Shown here: positions 23,730 to 37,860 of the stretch, one piece after another
Layout of the letters: each line of letters starts with the position of its first letter
How positions within the stretch are numbered: position 1 is the stretch's first letter
Assembly: GCF_051020955.1 (NCBI RefSeq)
Contig: NW_027476784.1
Span: 62,001-126,000 of the forward strand
Origin: Megalopta genalis
Taxonomy: Eukaryota > Arthropoda > Insecta > Hymenoptera > Halictidae
Reading direction: 5' to 3'
Length of the DNA stretch: 64,000 nucleotides
Notes under the pieces: generated by a model
What the model saw: only the letters and a program-made list of their open reading frames with translations
Database searches by the model: none
Told to the model about the DNA's origin: nothing
Translations under genes and position numbers: made by a program

Positions 23730-24269
23730 ACTTCGCATTGATTTGAAGCTTAATCGTGTATTTCGCTTGGATTTGAAGCTAAAGCATGTGTTTCGCACGG
23801 ACTTAAAGCTAACACGTTTGTTTCGCATGCAGTTGAACCTAAATCATGTATATCACAAGTATTTGAAGCTAAACCATTTGATTCCCATGGATTTGGAGCT
23901 AAGCCTTCTACTTCGCATTGATTTGAAGCTTAATCATGTATTTCGCTTGGATTTGAAGCTAAATCATGTGTTTCGCACGGACTTAAAGCTAACACGTTTG
24001 TTTCGCATGCAGTTGAACCTAAATCATGTATATCACAAGTATTTGAAGCTAAACCATTTGATTCCCATGGATTTGAAGCTAAACCTTCTACTTCGCATTG
24101 ATTTGAAGCTTAATCATGTATTTCGCTTGGATTTGAAGCTAAATCATGTGTTTCGCATGGACTTAAAGCTAACACGTTTGTTTCACACGCAGTTGAACCT
24201 AAATCATGTATATCACAAGTATTTGAAGCGAAACCATTTGTTTCGCATGGATTTGAAGCTGAGCCGTCT
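23730..24269 (+). repeat. 180-bp hexamer, three tandem copies
   Basis: Units run 23,730-23,909, 23,910-24,089 and 24,090-24,269. Each has six monomers in order: acttcgcattg ending gcttaatc, atttcgcttgg, gtttcgca with gacttaaag, gtttcgcatgcagttgaacc (in the third, tttcacacgcag), atatcacaag, and a final gattcccatgg or gtttcgcatgg monomer. It is the pentamer with one extra cttgg-type monomer. Neighbouring regions mix pentamers and this hexamer. Confidence 0.85.
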
Positions 24270-25030
24270 ACTTCGCATTGATTTGAAGCTGAATCATGTG
24301 TTTAGCTTGTATTGGAATCTAACTCGCTTGTTTCGCATGCAGTCGAAGCTGAATCATGTATGAAACAAGTATTTGAAGCTAAACCATTTGTTTCGCATGG
24401 ATTCGAAAATCAGTCTTCTATTTCGCAATGATTTGATGCTAAATCATGTGTTTCTCATGGATTTGAAGCTAACTCATTTGTTTCGCATGAATTTGAATCT
24501 AACTCGTTTGTTTCGCATGCAGTTAAAGCAAAATCATATATATCACAAGTATTAGAAGCTAAATCATTTGATTCGCATGGATTGGAAGCTAAGCCTTCTA
24601 CTTCGCATTGATTTGAAGCAAAATCAAGTGTTTCGCTTGGATTTGAACCTAACTCGTTTATTTCGCATGCAGTTGAAGCTCAATCATGTATATAACAAGT
24701 ATTTGAAGCTAATCCATTTGTTTCGCATGGATTCGAAAATCAGCCTCCTATTTCGCAATAATTTGAAGCAAAATCGTGTGTTTCTCATGGATTTGAAGCT
24801 AACTCGTTTCTATCGCATGGATTTAAAGCTAACTCGTTTGTTTCGCATGCTGTTGAAGCTAAATCTAGTATATCACAAGTATTTGAAGCTAAACCATTTG
24901 TTTCGCATGGATCCGAAAATCAGCCTTCTATTTCGCATTTATTTGAAGCTAAATCATGAGTTTCCCATGGATTTGAAGCTAACTCGTTTGTTTCGCATGG
25001 ATTTGAAGATAAGCCATCTACTTCGCATGA

Positions 25031-25980
25031 TTTGAAGCAAAATCAAGTGTTTCGCTTGGATTTGAAGCTAACTCTTTTGTTTCGCCTGCATGTGAAGCTA
25101 AATCATGTATATCACAAGTATTTGAAGCTAAACCATGTGATTCCCATGGATTTGTAGCTAAGCCTTCTACTTCGCATTGATTTGGAGCTAAATCATGTGT
25201 TTCGCATGGATTTAAAGCTAACACTTTTCTTTCGCATGCTGTTGAAGCTAAATCATATATATCACAAGTATTTCAAGCTAAACCATTTGTTTCGAATGGA
25301 TTCGAAAATCAGACTTCTATTTCGCAATGATTTGAAGCTAAATCATGTGTTTCTCATGGATTTGAAGCTAACTCGTTCGTTTCGCATGGATTTGAAGCTA
25401 ACTCATTTGTTTCTCATGCAGTTGAAGCAAAATCATGTATATCACAAGTAATTGAAGCTAAACCATTTGATTCACATGCATTTGGAGCTAAGCATACTAC
25501 TTCGCATTGATTTGAAGCTAAATCATGTGTAACGCTTGGATATGAAGCTCACGCGTTTGTTTTTCCATCATTTGAAGCTCTGTTTCTTATATCGCAAGTA
25601 TTTGAAGCTGAATCATTTGTTTCGCATGAATATTAAGCAAAACCATGTGCTTCGATTGAATTTGAAGCTAGATCATGTTTTCCGCATGTATTTAAAGCGA
25701 ACACGTTTGTTTCGCATGCAGTTGAAGCTAAATCATGTATATCACAAGTACTTGAATCTAAACCATTTGTTTCGCATTGGTTTTAAAGCTAAGCCTTCTA
25801 CTTCGCATTGATTTGAAGCTAAATCATGCGTTACGCTTGGATATGAAGCTCACTCCTTTGTTTTTCCAGCATTTGAAGCTATATTACTTATATCGCAAGT
25901 ATTTGAAGCTGAACCATTTGTTTCGCATGAATATTAAGCTAAACCATGTGCTTCGAATGAATTTGAAGCTAAATCATGTT
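25031..25980 (+). repeat. 1,081-bp-offset duplication, copy 1
   Basis: It matches 26,112-27,061. Markers are the tttttcc monomers (gtttttccatcatttg, gtttttccagcatttg), the 31-bp monomer cattggttttaaagc and the cttcgaatgaatttg monomer. A few single-base differences are visible, for example gcatactac here and gcattctac there near 25,490 and 26,571. Confidence 0.87.
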
Positions 25981-26111
25981 TTTCGCATGTAGTTGAAGCT
26001 AACTCGTTTGTTTCGCCTGCATGTGAAGCTATATCATGTATATCACAAGTATTTGAAGCTAATCCATTTGATTCGCATGGATTTGAAGATAAGCCATCTA
26101 CTTCGCATTGA

Positions 26112-27061
26112 TTTGAAGCAAAATCAAGTGTTTCGCTTGGATTTGAAGCTAACTCTTTTGTTTCGCCTGCATGTGAAGCTAAATCATGTATATCACAAGT
26201 ATTTGAAGCTAAACCATGTGATTCCCATGGATTTGTAGCTAAGCCTTCTACTTCGCATTGATTTGGAGCTAAATCATGTGTTTCGCATGGATTTAAAGCT
26301 AACACTTTTCTTTCGCATGCTGTTGAAGCTAAATCATATATATCACAAGTATTTCAAGCTAAACCATTTGTTTCGAATGGATTCGAAAATCAGACTTCTA
26401 TTTCGCAATGATTTGAAGCTAAATCATGTGTTTCTCATGGATTTGAAGCTAACTCGTTCGTTTCGCATGGATTTGAAGCTAACTCATTTGTTTCTCATGC
26501 AGTTGAAGCAAAATCATGTATATCACAAGTAATTGAAGCTAAACCATTTGATTCGCATGCATTTGGAGCTAAGCATTCTACTTCGCATTGATTTGAAGCT
26601 AAATCATGTGTAACGCTTGGATATGAAGCTCACGCGTTTGTTTTTCCATCATTTGAAGCTCTGTTTCTTATATCGCAAGTATTTGAAGCTGAATCATTTG
26701 TTTCGCATGAATATTAAGCAAAACCATGTGCTTCGAATGAATTTGAAGCTAGATCATGTTTTCCGCATGTATTTAAAGCGAACACGTTTGTTTCGCATGC
26801 AGTTGAAGCTAAATCATGTATATCACAAGTACTTGAATCTAAACCATTTGTTTCGCATTGGTTTTAAAGCTAAGCCTTCTACTTCGCATTGATTTGAAGC
26901 TAAATCATGCGTTACGCTTGGATATGAAGCTCACTCCTTTGTTTTTCCAGCATTTGAAGCTATATTACTTATATCGCAAGTATTTGAAGCTGAACCATTT
27001 GTTTCGCATGAATATTAAGCTAAACCATGTGCTTCGAATGAATTTGAAGCTAAATCATGTT
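26112..27061 (+). repeat. 1,081-bp-offset duplication, copy 2
   Basis: This is the copy of 25,031-25,980. Its last 301 bp are repeated once more immediately downstream. Confidence 0.87.
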
Positions 27062-27361
27062 TTCCGCATGTATTTAAAGCGAACACGTTTGTTTCGCATG
27101 CAGTTGAAGCTAAATCATGTATATCACAAGTACTTGAATCTAAACCATTTGTTTCGCATTGGTTTTAAAGCTAAGCCTTCTACTTCGCATTGATTTCAAG
27201 CTAAATCATGCGTTACGCTTGGATATGAAGCTCACTCCTTTGTTTTTCCAGCATTTGAAGCTATATTACTTATATCGCAAGTATTTGAAGCTGAACCATT
27301 TGTTACGCATGAATATTAAGCTAAACCATGTGCTTCGAATGAATTTGAAGCTAAATCATGT
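26760..27361 (+). repeat. 301-bp tandem duplication
   Basis: Two units, 26,760-27,060 and 27,061-27,361, each begin with ttccgcatgtatttaaagcg and include the 31-bp cattggttttaaagc monomer, which explains the odd 301-bp length. The second unit ends at tttttcgcatgtag. Confidence 0.87.
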
Positions 27362-27436
27362 TTTTCGCATGTAGTTGAAGCTAACTCGTTTGTTTCGCCT
27401 GCATGTGAAGCTAAATCATGTATATCACAAGTATTT

Positions 27437-28334
27437 GAAGCTAATCCATTTGATTCGCATGGATTTGAAGATAAGCCACCTACTTCGCATTGATTTGAAG
27501 CAAAATCAAGTGTTTCGCTTGGATTTGAAGCTAACTCTTTTGTTTCGCCTGCATGTGAAGCTAAATCATGTATATCACAAGTATTTGAAGCTAAACCATG
27601 TGATTCCCATGGATTTGTAGCTAAGCCTTCTACTTCGCATTGATTAGGAGCTAAATCATGTGTTTCGCATGGATTTAAAGCTAACACTTTTGTTTCGCAT
27701 GCTGTTGAAGCTAAATCATATATATCACAAGTATTTCAAGCTAAACCATTTGATTCCCATGGATTTGGAGCTAAACCATTACTTCGCATTGATTTGGAGC
27801 TAAACCATGTGTTTTGCATGGATTTAAAGATAACACGATTGTTTCGCATGCAGTTGAAGCTAAATCATGTATATCACAAGTATTTGAAGCTAATCCATTT
27901 GATTCGCATGGATTTGAAGATAAGCCACCTACTTCGCATTGATTTGAAGCAAAATCAAGTGTTTCGCTTGGATTTGAAGCTAACTCTTTTGTTTCGCCTG
28001 CATGTGAAGCTAAATCATGTATATCACAAGTATTTGAAGCTAAACCATGTGATTCCCATGGATTTGTAGCTAAGCCTTCTACTTCGCATTGATTTGGAGC
28101 TAAATCATGTGTTTCGCATGGATTTAAAGCTAACACTTTTGTTTCGCATGCTGTTGAAGCTAAATCATATATATCACAAGTATTTCAAGCTAAACCATTT
28201 GTTTCCCATGGATTTGGAGCTAAACCATTACTTCGCATTGATTTGGAGCTAAACCATGTGTTTTGCATGGATTTAAAGATAACACGATTGTTTCGCATGC
28301 AGTTGAAGCTAAATCATGTATATCACAAGTATTT
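27437..28334 (+). repeat. 449-bp tandem duplication
   Basis: The units are about 27,437-27,885 and 27,886-28,334. Each contains gataagccacct, gattcccatggatttgtagc and the 29-bp monomer gctaaaccattacttcgc, whose missing base gives 449 instead of 450 bp. A difference is gattcccatgg near 27,752 against gtttcccatgg near 28,201. Confidence 0.86.
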
Positions 28335-31300
28335 GAAGCTAAACCATTTGTTTCGCATGGATTCGAAAATCAGCCTTCTATTTCGCAATGATTTGAAGCT
28401 GAATCATGTGTTTCTCATGGATTTGAAGATAACTCGATTCTATCGCATGGATTTAAAGCTAACTCTTTTGTTTCGCATGCTGATGAAGCTAAAGCTAGTA
28501 TATCACAAGTATTTGAAGCTAAACCATTTGATTCGTATGGATTTGAAGCTAAGCCTTCTACTTCGCATTGATTTGAAGCTAAATCAAGTGTTTCGTTAAG
28601 GTTTGAAGAAAACTCGTTTGTTTCGCATGCAGTTGAAGCTATATCACTTATGCTCGCAAGTATTTGAAGCTAAATCATTCGTTTCGCATGGAGTTGAAGC
28701 TAAGCCTTCCACTTCGCATTGATTTGAAGATAAATCATGTGTTTCGCTTGGATTTCAAGCAAACTCGTTTGTTTCGCATGCAGTTGAAGCTAAATCATGT
28801 ATATCACAAGTATTAGAAGATAATCCATTTGTTTTGAATGGATTCGAAAATCAGCCTTCTATTTCGCATTGATTTGAAGCTAAATCATGTGTTTCTCATG
28901 GATTTAAAGTAACACGTTTGTTTCGCATGCAGTTGAAGCTAAATCATGTACATCACAAGTATTTGCAGCTAAACCATTTCTTTCGCATGGATTCGAAAAT
29001 CAGCCTTCTATTTCGCAATGAATTGAAGCTAAATCATGTGTTTCTCATGCATTTGAAGCTAACTCGTTCGTTTCGCATGGATTTGAAGCTAACTCATTTG
29101 TTTCTCATGCAGTTGAAGCAAAATCATGTATATCACAAGTAATTGAAGCTAAACCATTTGATTGGCATGGATTTGGAGCTAAGCATTCTACTTCGCATTG
29201 ATTTGGGGCAAAATCATGTGTTTCGCATGTATTTATAGCTAACACGTTTGTTTCGCATGCAGTTGAAGCTAAATCATGTATATCACAAGTATTTGAAGCT
29301 AAACCATTTGATTCGCATGGATTTGAAGCTAAGCCTTCTATTTCGCAATGAATTGAAGCTAAATCATGTGTTTCTCATGGATTTGAAACTAACTCGTTTC
29401 TATCGCATGGATTTAAAGCTAACTCGTTTGTTTCGCATGCTGACGAAGCTAAATCTAGTATATCACAAGTATTTGAAGCTAAACCATTTGTTTCGCATGT
29501 ATCCGAAAATCAGCCTTCTATTTCGCATTGATTTGAAGCTAAATCATGAGTTTCCCATGGATTTGAAGCTAACTCGTTTGTTTCGCATGGATTTGAAGCT
29601 AACTCATTTGTTCCGCATGCAGTTGAATCAAAATCATGTATATCACAAGTATTTGAAGCTAATCCATTTGATTCGAATGGATTTGAAGATAAGCCATCTA
29701 CTTCGCATTGATTTGAAGCAAAATCAAGTGTTTCGCTTGGATTTAATGCGAACACGTTTGTTTCGCATGCAGTTGAAGCAAAATCATGTATATCACAAGT
29801 ATTTGAAGCGAATCCATTTGATTCGCATGGATTTGAAGATAAGCCATCTACTTCGCAATGATTTGCAGAAAAATCAAGTGTTTCGCTTGGATTTGAAGCT
29901 AACTCGTTTGTTTCTCATGCAGTTGAAGTTATATCACTTATGCTCGCAAGTATTTGAAGCTAAATCATTCGTTTCGCAAGGATATGAAGCTAAATGATGT
30001 GTCCCACTAGTACTTGAAGCTAAACCATTTCTTTCGCATGGATTTGAAGCTAAGCCTTCTACTTCGCATTGATATGAAGCTAAATCATGTGTTTCGCATG
30101 GATTTGAATCTAACTCGATTGTTTCGCGTGCATTTGAAGTTATATCACATATATCGCAATTATCTGAAGAAAAATCATTTGTTTCTCATGTATTTGAAGC
30201 TAAGCCTGCTACTTCGCATTGATTTGATGCTGAATCATGTGTTTCGTATGGATTTGAAACTAACTCGTTTGTTACGCATGCAGTTGAAGCTAAATCATGT
30301 ATATCACAAGTATTTTAAGCTAAACCATTTGATTCGCATGGATTTGAAGATAATCCTCCTACTTCGCATTAATTTGAAGCTAACTCGATTGATTCGACTG
30401 CATTTGAATCTATATCACTTATATCGCAATTATCTGAAGATAAATCATTTGTTTCTCATGTATTTGAAGCTAAGCCTGCTACTTCGCATTGATTTGATGT
30501 TGAATCATGTGTTTCGCTTGGATTTGAAGCTAACTCGTCTGTTTCGCATGCAGTTGAAGCTAAATCATGTTTATCACAAGTATCTGAACCTAACCATCTG
30601 TTTCGCATGAATATTAAGCTAAACCATGTGTTTCGCATGAATTTGAAGCTAAATGATGTCTTTCGCTTGGTTTTGCAGCTAACTCTTTTGTTTCGCCTGC
30701 ATTTGAAGATAAATCATGTATAGCACAAGTATTTGAAGCTAAACCATTTGTATCGCGTGGATTTGAACCTAAGCCTTCCACTTCGCATTGATTTGAAACT
30801 AACTCCATTGTTTCGCCTGCATTTGAAGCTATATCACTTACATCGCAATTATCTGAAGATAAATCATTTGTTTCTCATGTATTTGAAGCTAAGCCGTCTA
30901 TTTCGCATTGATTTGAACCTAAATAATGTGTTTCGCTTGGATTTGAAGCTAACTCGTTTTTTTCGCCTGTATTTGGAGATAAATCATGTATATCTCAAGT
31001 ACTTAGAGCTAAACCATTCGCTTCGCATGGATTTGAAGCAATGCCTTCAACGTCGCATTGATTTGAAGATAAATCATGTGTTTCGCTTGGATTTGAAGCT
31101 AACTCGTTTGTTTCGCATGCAGTTGAAATTAAATCATGTATATCACAAGTATTTGAAGCTAAACCACTTGTTTCACATTGATTTGATGATACGCCTTCTA
31201 CGTCGCATTGATTTGAAGCTAAGCCTTCTATTTCGCATTGATTTGAATGTAAATCATGTGTTTCGCTTGGATTTGAAGCTAACTCGTTTGTTTCGCATGC

Positions 31301-31886
31301 AGTTGAAGCTAAATCATGTTTATCAGAAGTACCTGAATGTAAACCATCTGTTTCGCATGAATATTGAGCTAAACTATGTGATTCGCATGAATTTGAAGCT
31401 AAATGATGTGTTTCGCTTGGTTTTGAAGCTAACTCTTTTGCTTCGCCTGCATTTGAAGATAAATCATGTATAGCACAAGTATTTGAAGCTAAACCATTTG
31501 TATCGCGTGGATTTGAAGCTAAGCGTTCCACTTCGCATTGATTTGAAGCTAACTCGATTGTTTCGCCTGCATTTGAAGCTCTATCACTTACATCGCAATT
31601 ATCTGAAGATAAATCATTTGTTTCTCATGTATTTGAGGCTAAGCCGTCTATTTCGAATTTATTTGAAGCTAAATCATCTGTTTCGCATGCATGTGAACCT
31701 AACTCGTTTTTTTTCGCCTGTATTTGAAGATAAATCATGTATATCACAAGTATTTGAAGCTAAACCATTCGCATCGCATGGATTTGAAGCAAAGCCTTCA
31801 ACTTCGCATTGACTTGAAGATAAATCATGTGTTTCGCTTGGATTTGAAGCTAACTCGTTTCTTTCGCATGCAGTTGAAGCTAAATT
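28316..31886 (+). repeat. 3,571-bp tandem duplication, copy 1
   Basis: It contains 119 monomers plus one base (three +1 and two -1 changes). Landmarks are cgttaaggtttgaag near 28,590, the -1 monomer gatttaaagtaac near 28,905, gtcccactag near 30,001 and the run of t at about 31,707. The left boundary is set by tcatgtatatc here against ttatgtatatc at the start of copy 2. Besides that base, the one difference I noticed is c at 29,050 against g at 32,621. I did not compare every base. Confidence 0.93.
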
Positions 31887-34800
31887 ATGTATATCACAAG
31901 TATTTGAAGCTAAACCATTTGTTTCGCATGGATTCGAAAATCAGCCTTCTATTTCGCAATGATTTGAAGCTGAATCATGTGTTTCTCATGGATTTGAAGA
32001 TAACTCGATTCTATCGCATGGATTTAAAGCTAACTCTTTTGTTTCGCATGCTGATGAAGCTAAAGCTAGTATATCACAAGTATTTGAAGCTAAACCATTT
32101 GATTCGTATGGATTTGAAGCTAAGCCTTCTACTTCGCATTGATTTGAAGCTAAATCAAGTGTTTCGTTAAGGTTTGAAGAAAACTCGTTTGTTTCGCATG
32201 CAGTTGAAGCTATATCACTTATGCTCGCAAGTATTTGAAGCTAAATCATTCGTTTCGCATGGAGTTGAAGCTAAGCCTTCCACTTCGCATTGATTTGAAG
32301 ATAAATCATGTGTTTCGCTTGGATTTCAAGCAAACTCGTTTGTTTCGCATGCAGTTGAAGCTAAATCATGTATATCACAAGTATTAGAAGATAATCCATT
32401 TGTTTTGAATGGATTCGAAAATCAGCCTTCTATTTCGCATTGATTTGAAGCTAAATCATGTGTTTCTCATGGATTTAAAGTAACACGTTTGTTTCGCATG
32501 CAGTTGAAGCTAAATCATGTACATCACAAGTATTTGCAGCTAAACCATTTCTTTCGCATGGATTCGAAAATCAGCCTTCTATTTCGCAATGAATTGAAGC
32601 TAAATCATGTGTTTCTCATGGATTTGAAGCTAACTCGTTCGTTTCGCATGGATTTGAAGCTAACTCATTTGTTTCTCATGCAGTTGAAGCAAAATCATGT
32701 ATATCACAAGTAATTGAAGCTAAACCATTTGATTGGCATGGATTTGGAGCTAAGCATTCTACTTCGCATTGATTTGGGGCAAAATCATGTGTTTCGCATG
32801 TATTTATAGCTAACACGTTTGTTTCGCATGCAGTTGAAGCTAAATCATGTATATCACAAGTATTTGAAGCTAAACCATTTGATTCGCATGGATTTGAAGC
32901 TAAGCCTTCTATTTCGCAATGAATTGAAGCTAAATCATGTGTTTCTCATGGATTTGAAACTAACTCGTTTCTATCGCATGGATTTAAAGCTAACTCGTTT
33001 GTTTCGCATGCTGACGAAGCTAAATCTAGTATATCACAAGTATTTGAAGCTAAACCATTTGTTTCGCATGTATCCGAAAATCAGCCTTCTATTTCGCATT
33101 GATTTGAAGCTAAATCATGAGTTTCCCATGGATTTGAAGCTAACTCGTTTGTTTCGCATGGATTTGAAGCTAACTCATTTGTTCCGCATGCAGTTGAATC
33201 AAAATCATGTATATCACAAGTATTTGAAGCTAATCCATTTGATTCGAATGGATTTGAAGATAAGCCATCTACTTCGCATTGATTTGAAGCAAAATCAAGT
33301 GTTTCGCTTGGATTTAATGCGAACACGTTTGTTTCGCATGCAGTTGAAGCAAAATCATGTATATCACAAGTATTTGAAGCGAATCCATTTGATTCGCATG
33401 GATTTGAAGATAAGCCATCTACTTCGCAATGATTTGCAGAAAAATCAAGTGTTTCGCTTGGATTTGAAGCTAACTCGTTTGTTTCTCATGCAGTTGAAGT
33501 TATATCACTTATGCTCGCAAGTATTTGAAGCTAAATCATTCGTTTCGCAAGGATATGAAGCTAAATGATGTGTCCCACTAGTACTTGAAGCTAAACCATT
33601 TCTTTCGCATGGATTTGAAGCTAAGCCTTCTACTTCGCATTGATATGAAGCTAAATCATGTGTTTCGCATGGATTTGAATCTAACTCGATTGTTTCGCGT
33701 GCATTTGAAGTTATATCACATATATCGCAATTATCTGAAGAAAAATCATTTGTTTCTCATGTATTTGAAGCTAAGCCTGCTACTTCGCATTGATTTGATG
33801 CTGAATCATGTGTTTCGTATGGATTTGAAACTAACTCGTTTGTTACGCATGCAGTTGAAGCTAAATCATGTATATCACAAGTATTTTAAGCTAAACCATT
33901 TGATTCGCATGGATTTGAAGATAATCCTCCTACTTCGCATTAATTTGAAGCTAACTCGATTGATTCGACTGCATTTGAATCTATATCACTTATATCGCAA
34001 TTATCTGAAGATAAATCATTTGTTTCTCATGTATTTGAAGCTAAGCCTGCTACTTCGCATTGATTTGATGTTGAATCATGTGTTTCGCTTGGATTTGAAG
34101 CTAACTCGTCTGTTTCGCATGCAGTTGAAGCTAAATCATGTTTATCACAAGTATCTGAACCTAACCATCTGTTTCGCATGAATATTAAGCTAAACCATGT
34201 GTTTCGCATGAATTTGAAGCTAAATGATGTCTTTCGCTTGGTTTTGCAGCTAACTCTTTTGTTTCGCCTGCATTTGAAGATAAATCATGTATAGCACAAG
34301 TATTTGAAGCTAAACCATTTGTATCGCGTGGATTTGAACCTAAGCCTTCCACTTCGCATTGATTTGAAACTAACTCCATTGTTTCGCCTGCATTTGAAGC
34401 TATATCACTTACATCGCAATTATCTGAAGATAAATCATTTGTTTCTCATGTATTTGAAGCTAAGCCGTCTATTTCGCATTGATTTGAACCTAAATAATGT
34501 GTTTCGCTTGGATTTGAAGCTAACTCGTTTTTTTCGCCTGTATTTGGAGATAAATCATGTATATCTCAAGTACTTAGAGCTAAACCATTCGCTTCGCATG
34601 GATTTGAAGCAATGCCTTCAACGTCGCATTGATTTGAAGATAAATCATGTGTTTCGCTTGGATTTGAAGCTAACTCGTTTGTTTCGCATGCAGTTGAAAT
34701 TAAATCATGTATATCACAAGTATTTGAAGCTAAACCACTTGTTTCACATTGATTTGATGATACGCCTTCTACGTCGCATTGATTTGAAGCTAAGCCTTCT

Positions 34801-35457
34801 ATTTCGCATTGATTTGAATGTAAATCATGTGTTTCGCTTGGATTTGAAGCTAACTCGTTTGTTTCGCATGCAGTTGAAGCTAAATCATGTTTATCAGAAG
34901 TACCTGAATGTAAACCATCTGTTTCGCATGAATATTGAGCTAAACTATGTGATTCGCATGAATTTGAAGCTAAATGATGTGTTTCGCTTGGTTTTGAAGC
35001 TAACTCTTTTGCTTCGCCTGCATTTGAAGATAAATCATGTATAGCACAAGTATTTGAAGCTAAACCATTTGTATCGCGTGGATTTGAAGCTAAGCGTTCC
35101 ACTTCGCATTGATTTGAAGCTAACTCGATTGTTTCGCCTGCATTTGAAGCTCTATCACTTACATCGCAATTATCTGAAGATAAATCATTTGTTTCTCATG
35201 TATTTGAGGCTAAGCCGTCTATTTCGAATTTATTTGAAGCTAAATCATCTGTTTCGCATGCATGTGAACCTAACTCGTTTTTTTTCGCCTGTATTTGAAG
35301 ATAAATCATGTATATCACAAGTATTTGAAGCTAAACCATTCGCATCGCATGGATTTGAAGCAAAGCCTTCAACTTCGCATTGACTTGAAGATAAATCATG
35401 TGTTTCGCTTGGATTTGAAGCTAACTCGTTTCTTTCGCATGCAGTTGAAGCTAAATT
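31887..35457 (+). repeat. 3,571-bp tandem duplication, copy 2
   Basis: This is an almost exact repeat of 28,316-31,886. Identity to the start of the unit continues to about 35,504, where the sequence changes from the gattcgaaaatcag monomer to gatttgaagataag. Such identity in otherwise divergent satellite implies a very recent event or an assembly duplication. Confidence 0.93.
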
Positions 35458-36239
35458 ATGTATATCACAAGTATTTGAAGCTAAACCATTTGTTTCGCAT
35501 GGATTTGAAGATAAGCCTTCTACGTCGCATTAATTTGAAGCCAACTCGATTGATTCGACTGCATTTGAAGCTATATCACTTATATCGCAATTATCTGAAG
35601 ATAAATCATTTGTTTCTCATGTATTTGCTGCTACGCCTTCTACTTCGCTTTGATTTGAAGCTAAAGCACGTGATTCGCATGGACTTGAAGTTAACTCGAT
35701 TGTATCGCGTGCATTTGAAGCTATTTCACTTATATCTCAATTATCTGAAGATAAATCACTTGTTTCTCATGTATTTGAAGCTAAGCCTTCTACTTCGCTT
35801 TGATTTGAAGCTGAACCATGTGTTACGCATGGATATGATGCGAACTCGTTCGTTTCGCATGCAGTTGAAGCTTAATCATGTATAAACAAGTATTTGAAGC
35901 TAAACCATTTGTATCGCAAGGATTTGAAGCTACACCATGTGATTCGCAAGAATTTGAAGCTAAGTCATGTGTTTCGCTTGGATTTGAAGCTAACTCGTTT
36001 GTTTCGCATGCAGTTGAAGCTATATCACTTATGGTCGCAAGTATTTGAAGCTAAATCATTTGTTTCGCATGGAGTTCAAGCTAAGCCTTCTACTTCGCAT
36101 TGATTTGGAGCTAAATCATGTGTTTCGCATGGATTTAAAGCTATCACGTTTCTTTCGCATGCAGTTGAAGCTAAATCATGTATATCATAAGTATTTGAAG
36201 CTAAACCATTTGTTTCGCATTGATTTGAAGCTAACTCGT

Positions 36240-36610
36240 TTGTTTCGCATGCAGTTGAAGCTATAACACTTCTATTCGCAAGTATTTGAAACATAATCAT
36301 TCCCTTCGCATGTATTTGAAGCTAAGCCTTCAACTTCGCATTGATTTGAAGCTAAATCATGTGCTTCGCTTGGATTTCAAGATAACTCGTTTGTTTCCCA
36401 CGCAGCTGAAGCCAAATCATGTATACCACAAGTATTTGGAGCTAAAACATTTGTTTCTCATGTATGTGAAGCTAAGCCTACCACTTCGCATTGATTTGAA
36501 GCTAAATCATGTGTTACGCATGGATTTGATGCGAACTCGTTCGTTTCGCATGCAGTTGAAGCTTAATCATGTATAAACAAGTATTTGAAGCTAAACCATT
36601 TGTATCGCAA
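36240..36610 (+). repeat. Segment repeated at 37,140-37,510 and about 41,230-41,600
   Basis: All three copies share ataacacttctattcgcaag, aatcattcccttcgc, gtttcccacgcagctgaagcc and a 29-bp monomer with tataaacaag. The first two are 900 bp apart and the third is 4,990 bp from the first. They are related to the cccacgcagctgaag part of the 1,772-bp unit. Confidence 0.78.
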
Positions 36611-37621
36611 GAATTTGAAGCTAAACCATGTGATTTGCGAGAATTTGAAGCACAATCATGTGTTTCGCTTGGATTTGAAGCTAACTCGTTTGTTTCGCAT
36701 GCAGTTGAAGCTAAATCATGTATATCATAAGTATTTGAAGCTAAACCATTTGTTTCGCATTGATTTGAAGCTAAGCCGTCTACTTCGTATTGATCTGAAG
36801 CTAAATCATGTGTAACGCATGGATTTGATGCTAACTCGTTTGTTTCGCATGCAGTTGAAGCTAAATCATGTATAATCAAGTATTTGAAGCTAAACCATTT
36901 GTATCGCAAGGATATGAAGCTAAACCATGTGTTTCGCAAGAATTTGAAGCTAAATCATGTGTTTCACTTGGATTTGAAACTAACTCGTTTGTTTCGCATG
37001 CAGTTGAAGATATATCGCTTATATTCGCAAGTATTTGAAACCAAATCATTCGTTTCGCATGAATTTGAAACTAGGGCTTCTACTTCGCATTGATTTGAAG
37101 CTAAATCATGTGTTTCGCTTGGATTTGAAGCTAACTCGTTTGTTTCACATGCAGTTGACGCTATAACACTTCTATTCGCAAGTATTTGAAACTTAATCAT
37201 TCCCTTCGCATGTATTTGAAGCTAAGCCTTCAACTTCGCATTGATTTGAAGCTAATTAATGTGCTTCGCTTGGATTTCAAGATAACTCGTTTGTTTCCCA
37301 CGCAGCTGAAGCCAAATCATGTATACCACAAGTATTTGGAGCTAAAACATTTGTTTCTCATGTATGTGAAGCTAAGCCTACCACTTCGCATTGATTTGAA
37401 GATAAATCATGTGTTACGCATGGATTTGATGCTAACTCGTTTGTTTCGCATGCAGTTGAAGCTAAGTCATGTATAAACAAGTATTTGAAGCTAACCCATT
37501 TGTATCGCAAGGATTTCAAGCTAACCCATGTGATTCGCAAGAATTTGAAGCTAAATCATGTGTTTCGCTTGGATTTGAAGCTAACACGTTCGTTTCGCAT
37601 GCAGTTGAACCTAAAACATGT

Positions 37622-37689
37622 ACATCACAAGTATCTGTATATAATACATCTGTTTCGCAAGAATATGAAGCTAGGAAGCTAATCCATGT
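37622..37689 (+). repeat. 38-bp-monomer cassette, copy 4
   Basis: The preceding monomer reads acatcacaagtatctgtata and the expanded monomer is at 37,652-37,689. Its second duplicate is altered to taggaagc. It is about 35 kb from the first three copies and is more diverged, as expected for an older dispersed copy. Confidence 0.85.
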
Positions 37690-37860
37690 GACTCGCATGA
37701 ATTTGAAGCTAAATCGTGTGTTTCGCATGGATTTGAAGCTAACTTGTTTGTATCGCCTGCATTTGGTGCTAAATCATGTATATCACAGGTATTTGAAGCA
37801 AAACCATTTGATTCGTATGGTTTCGAATATATGCCTTCTACTTCGCATTGACTTGAAGCT

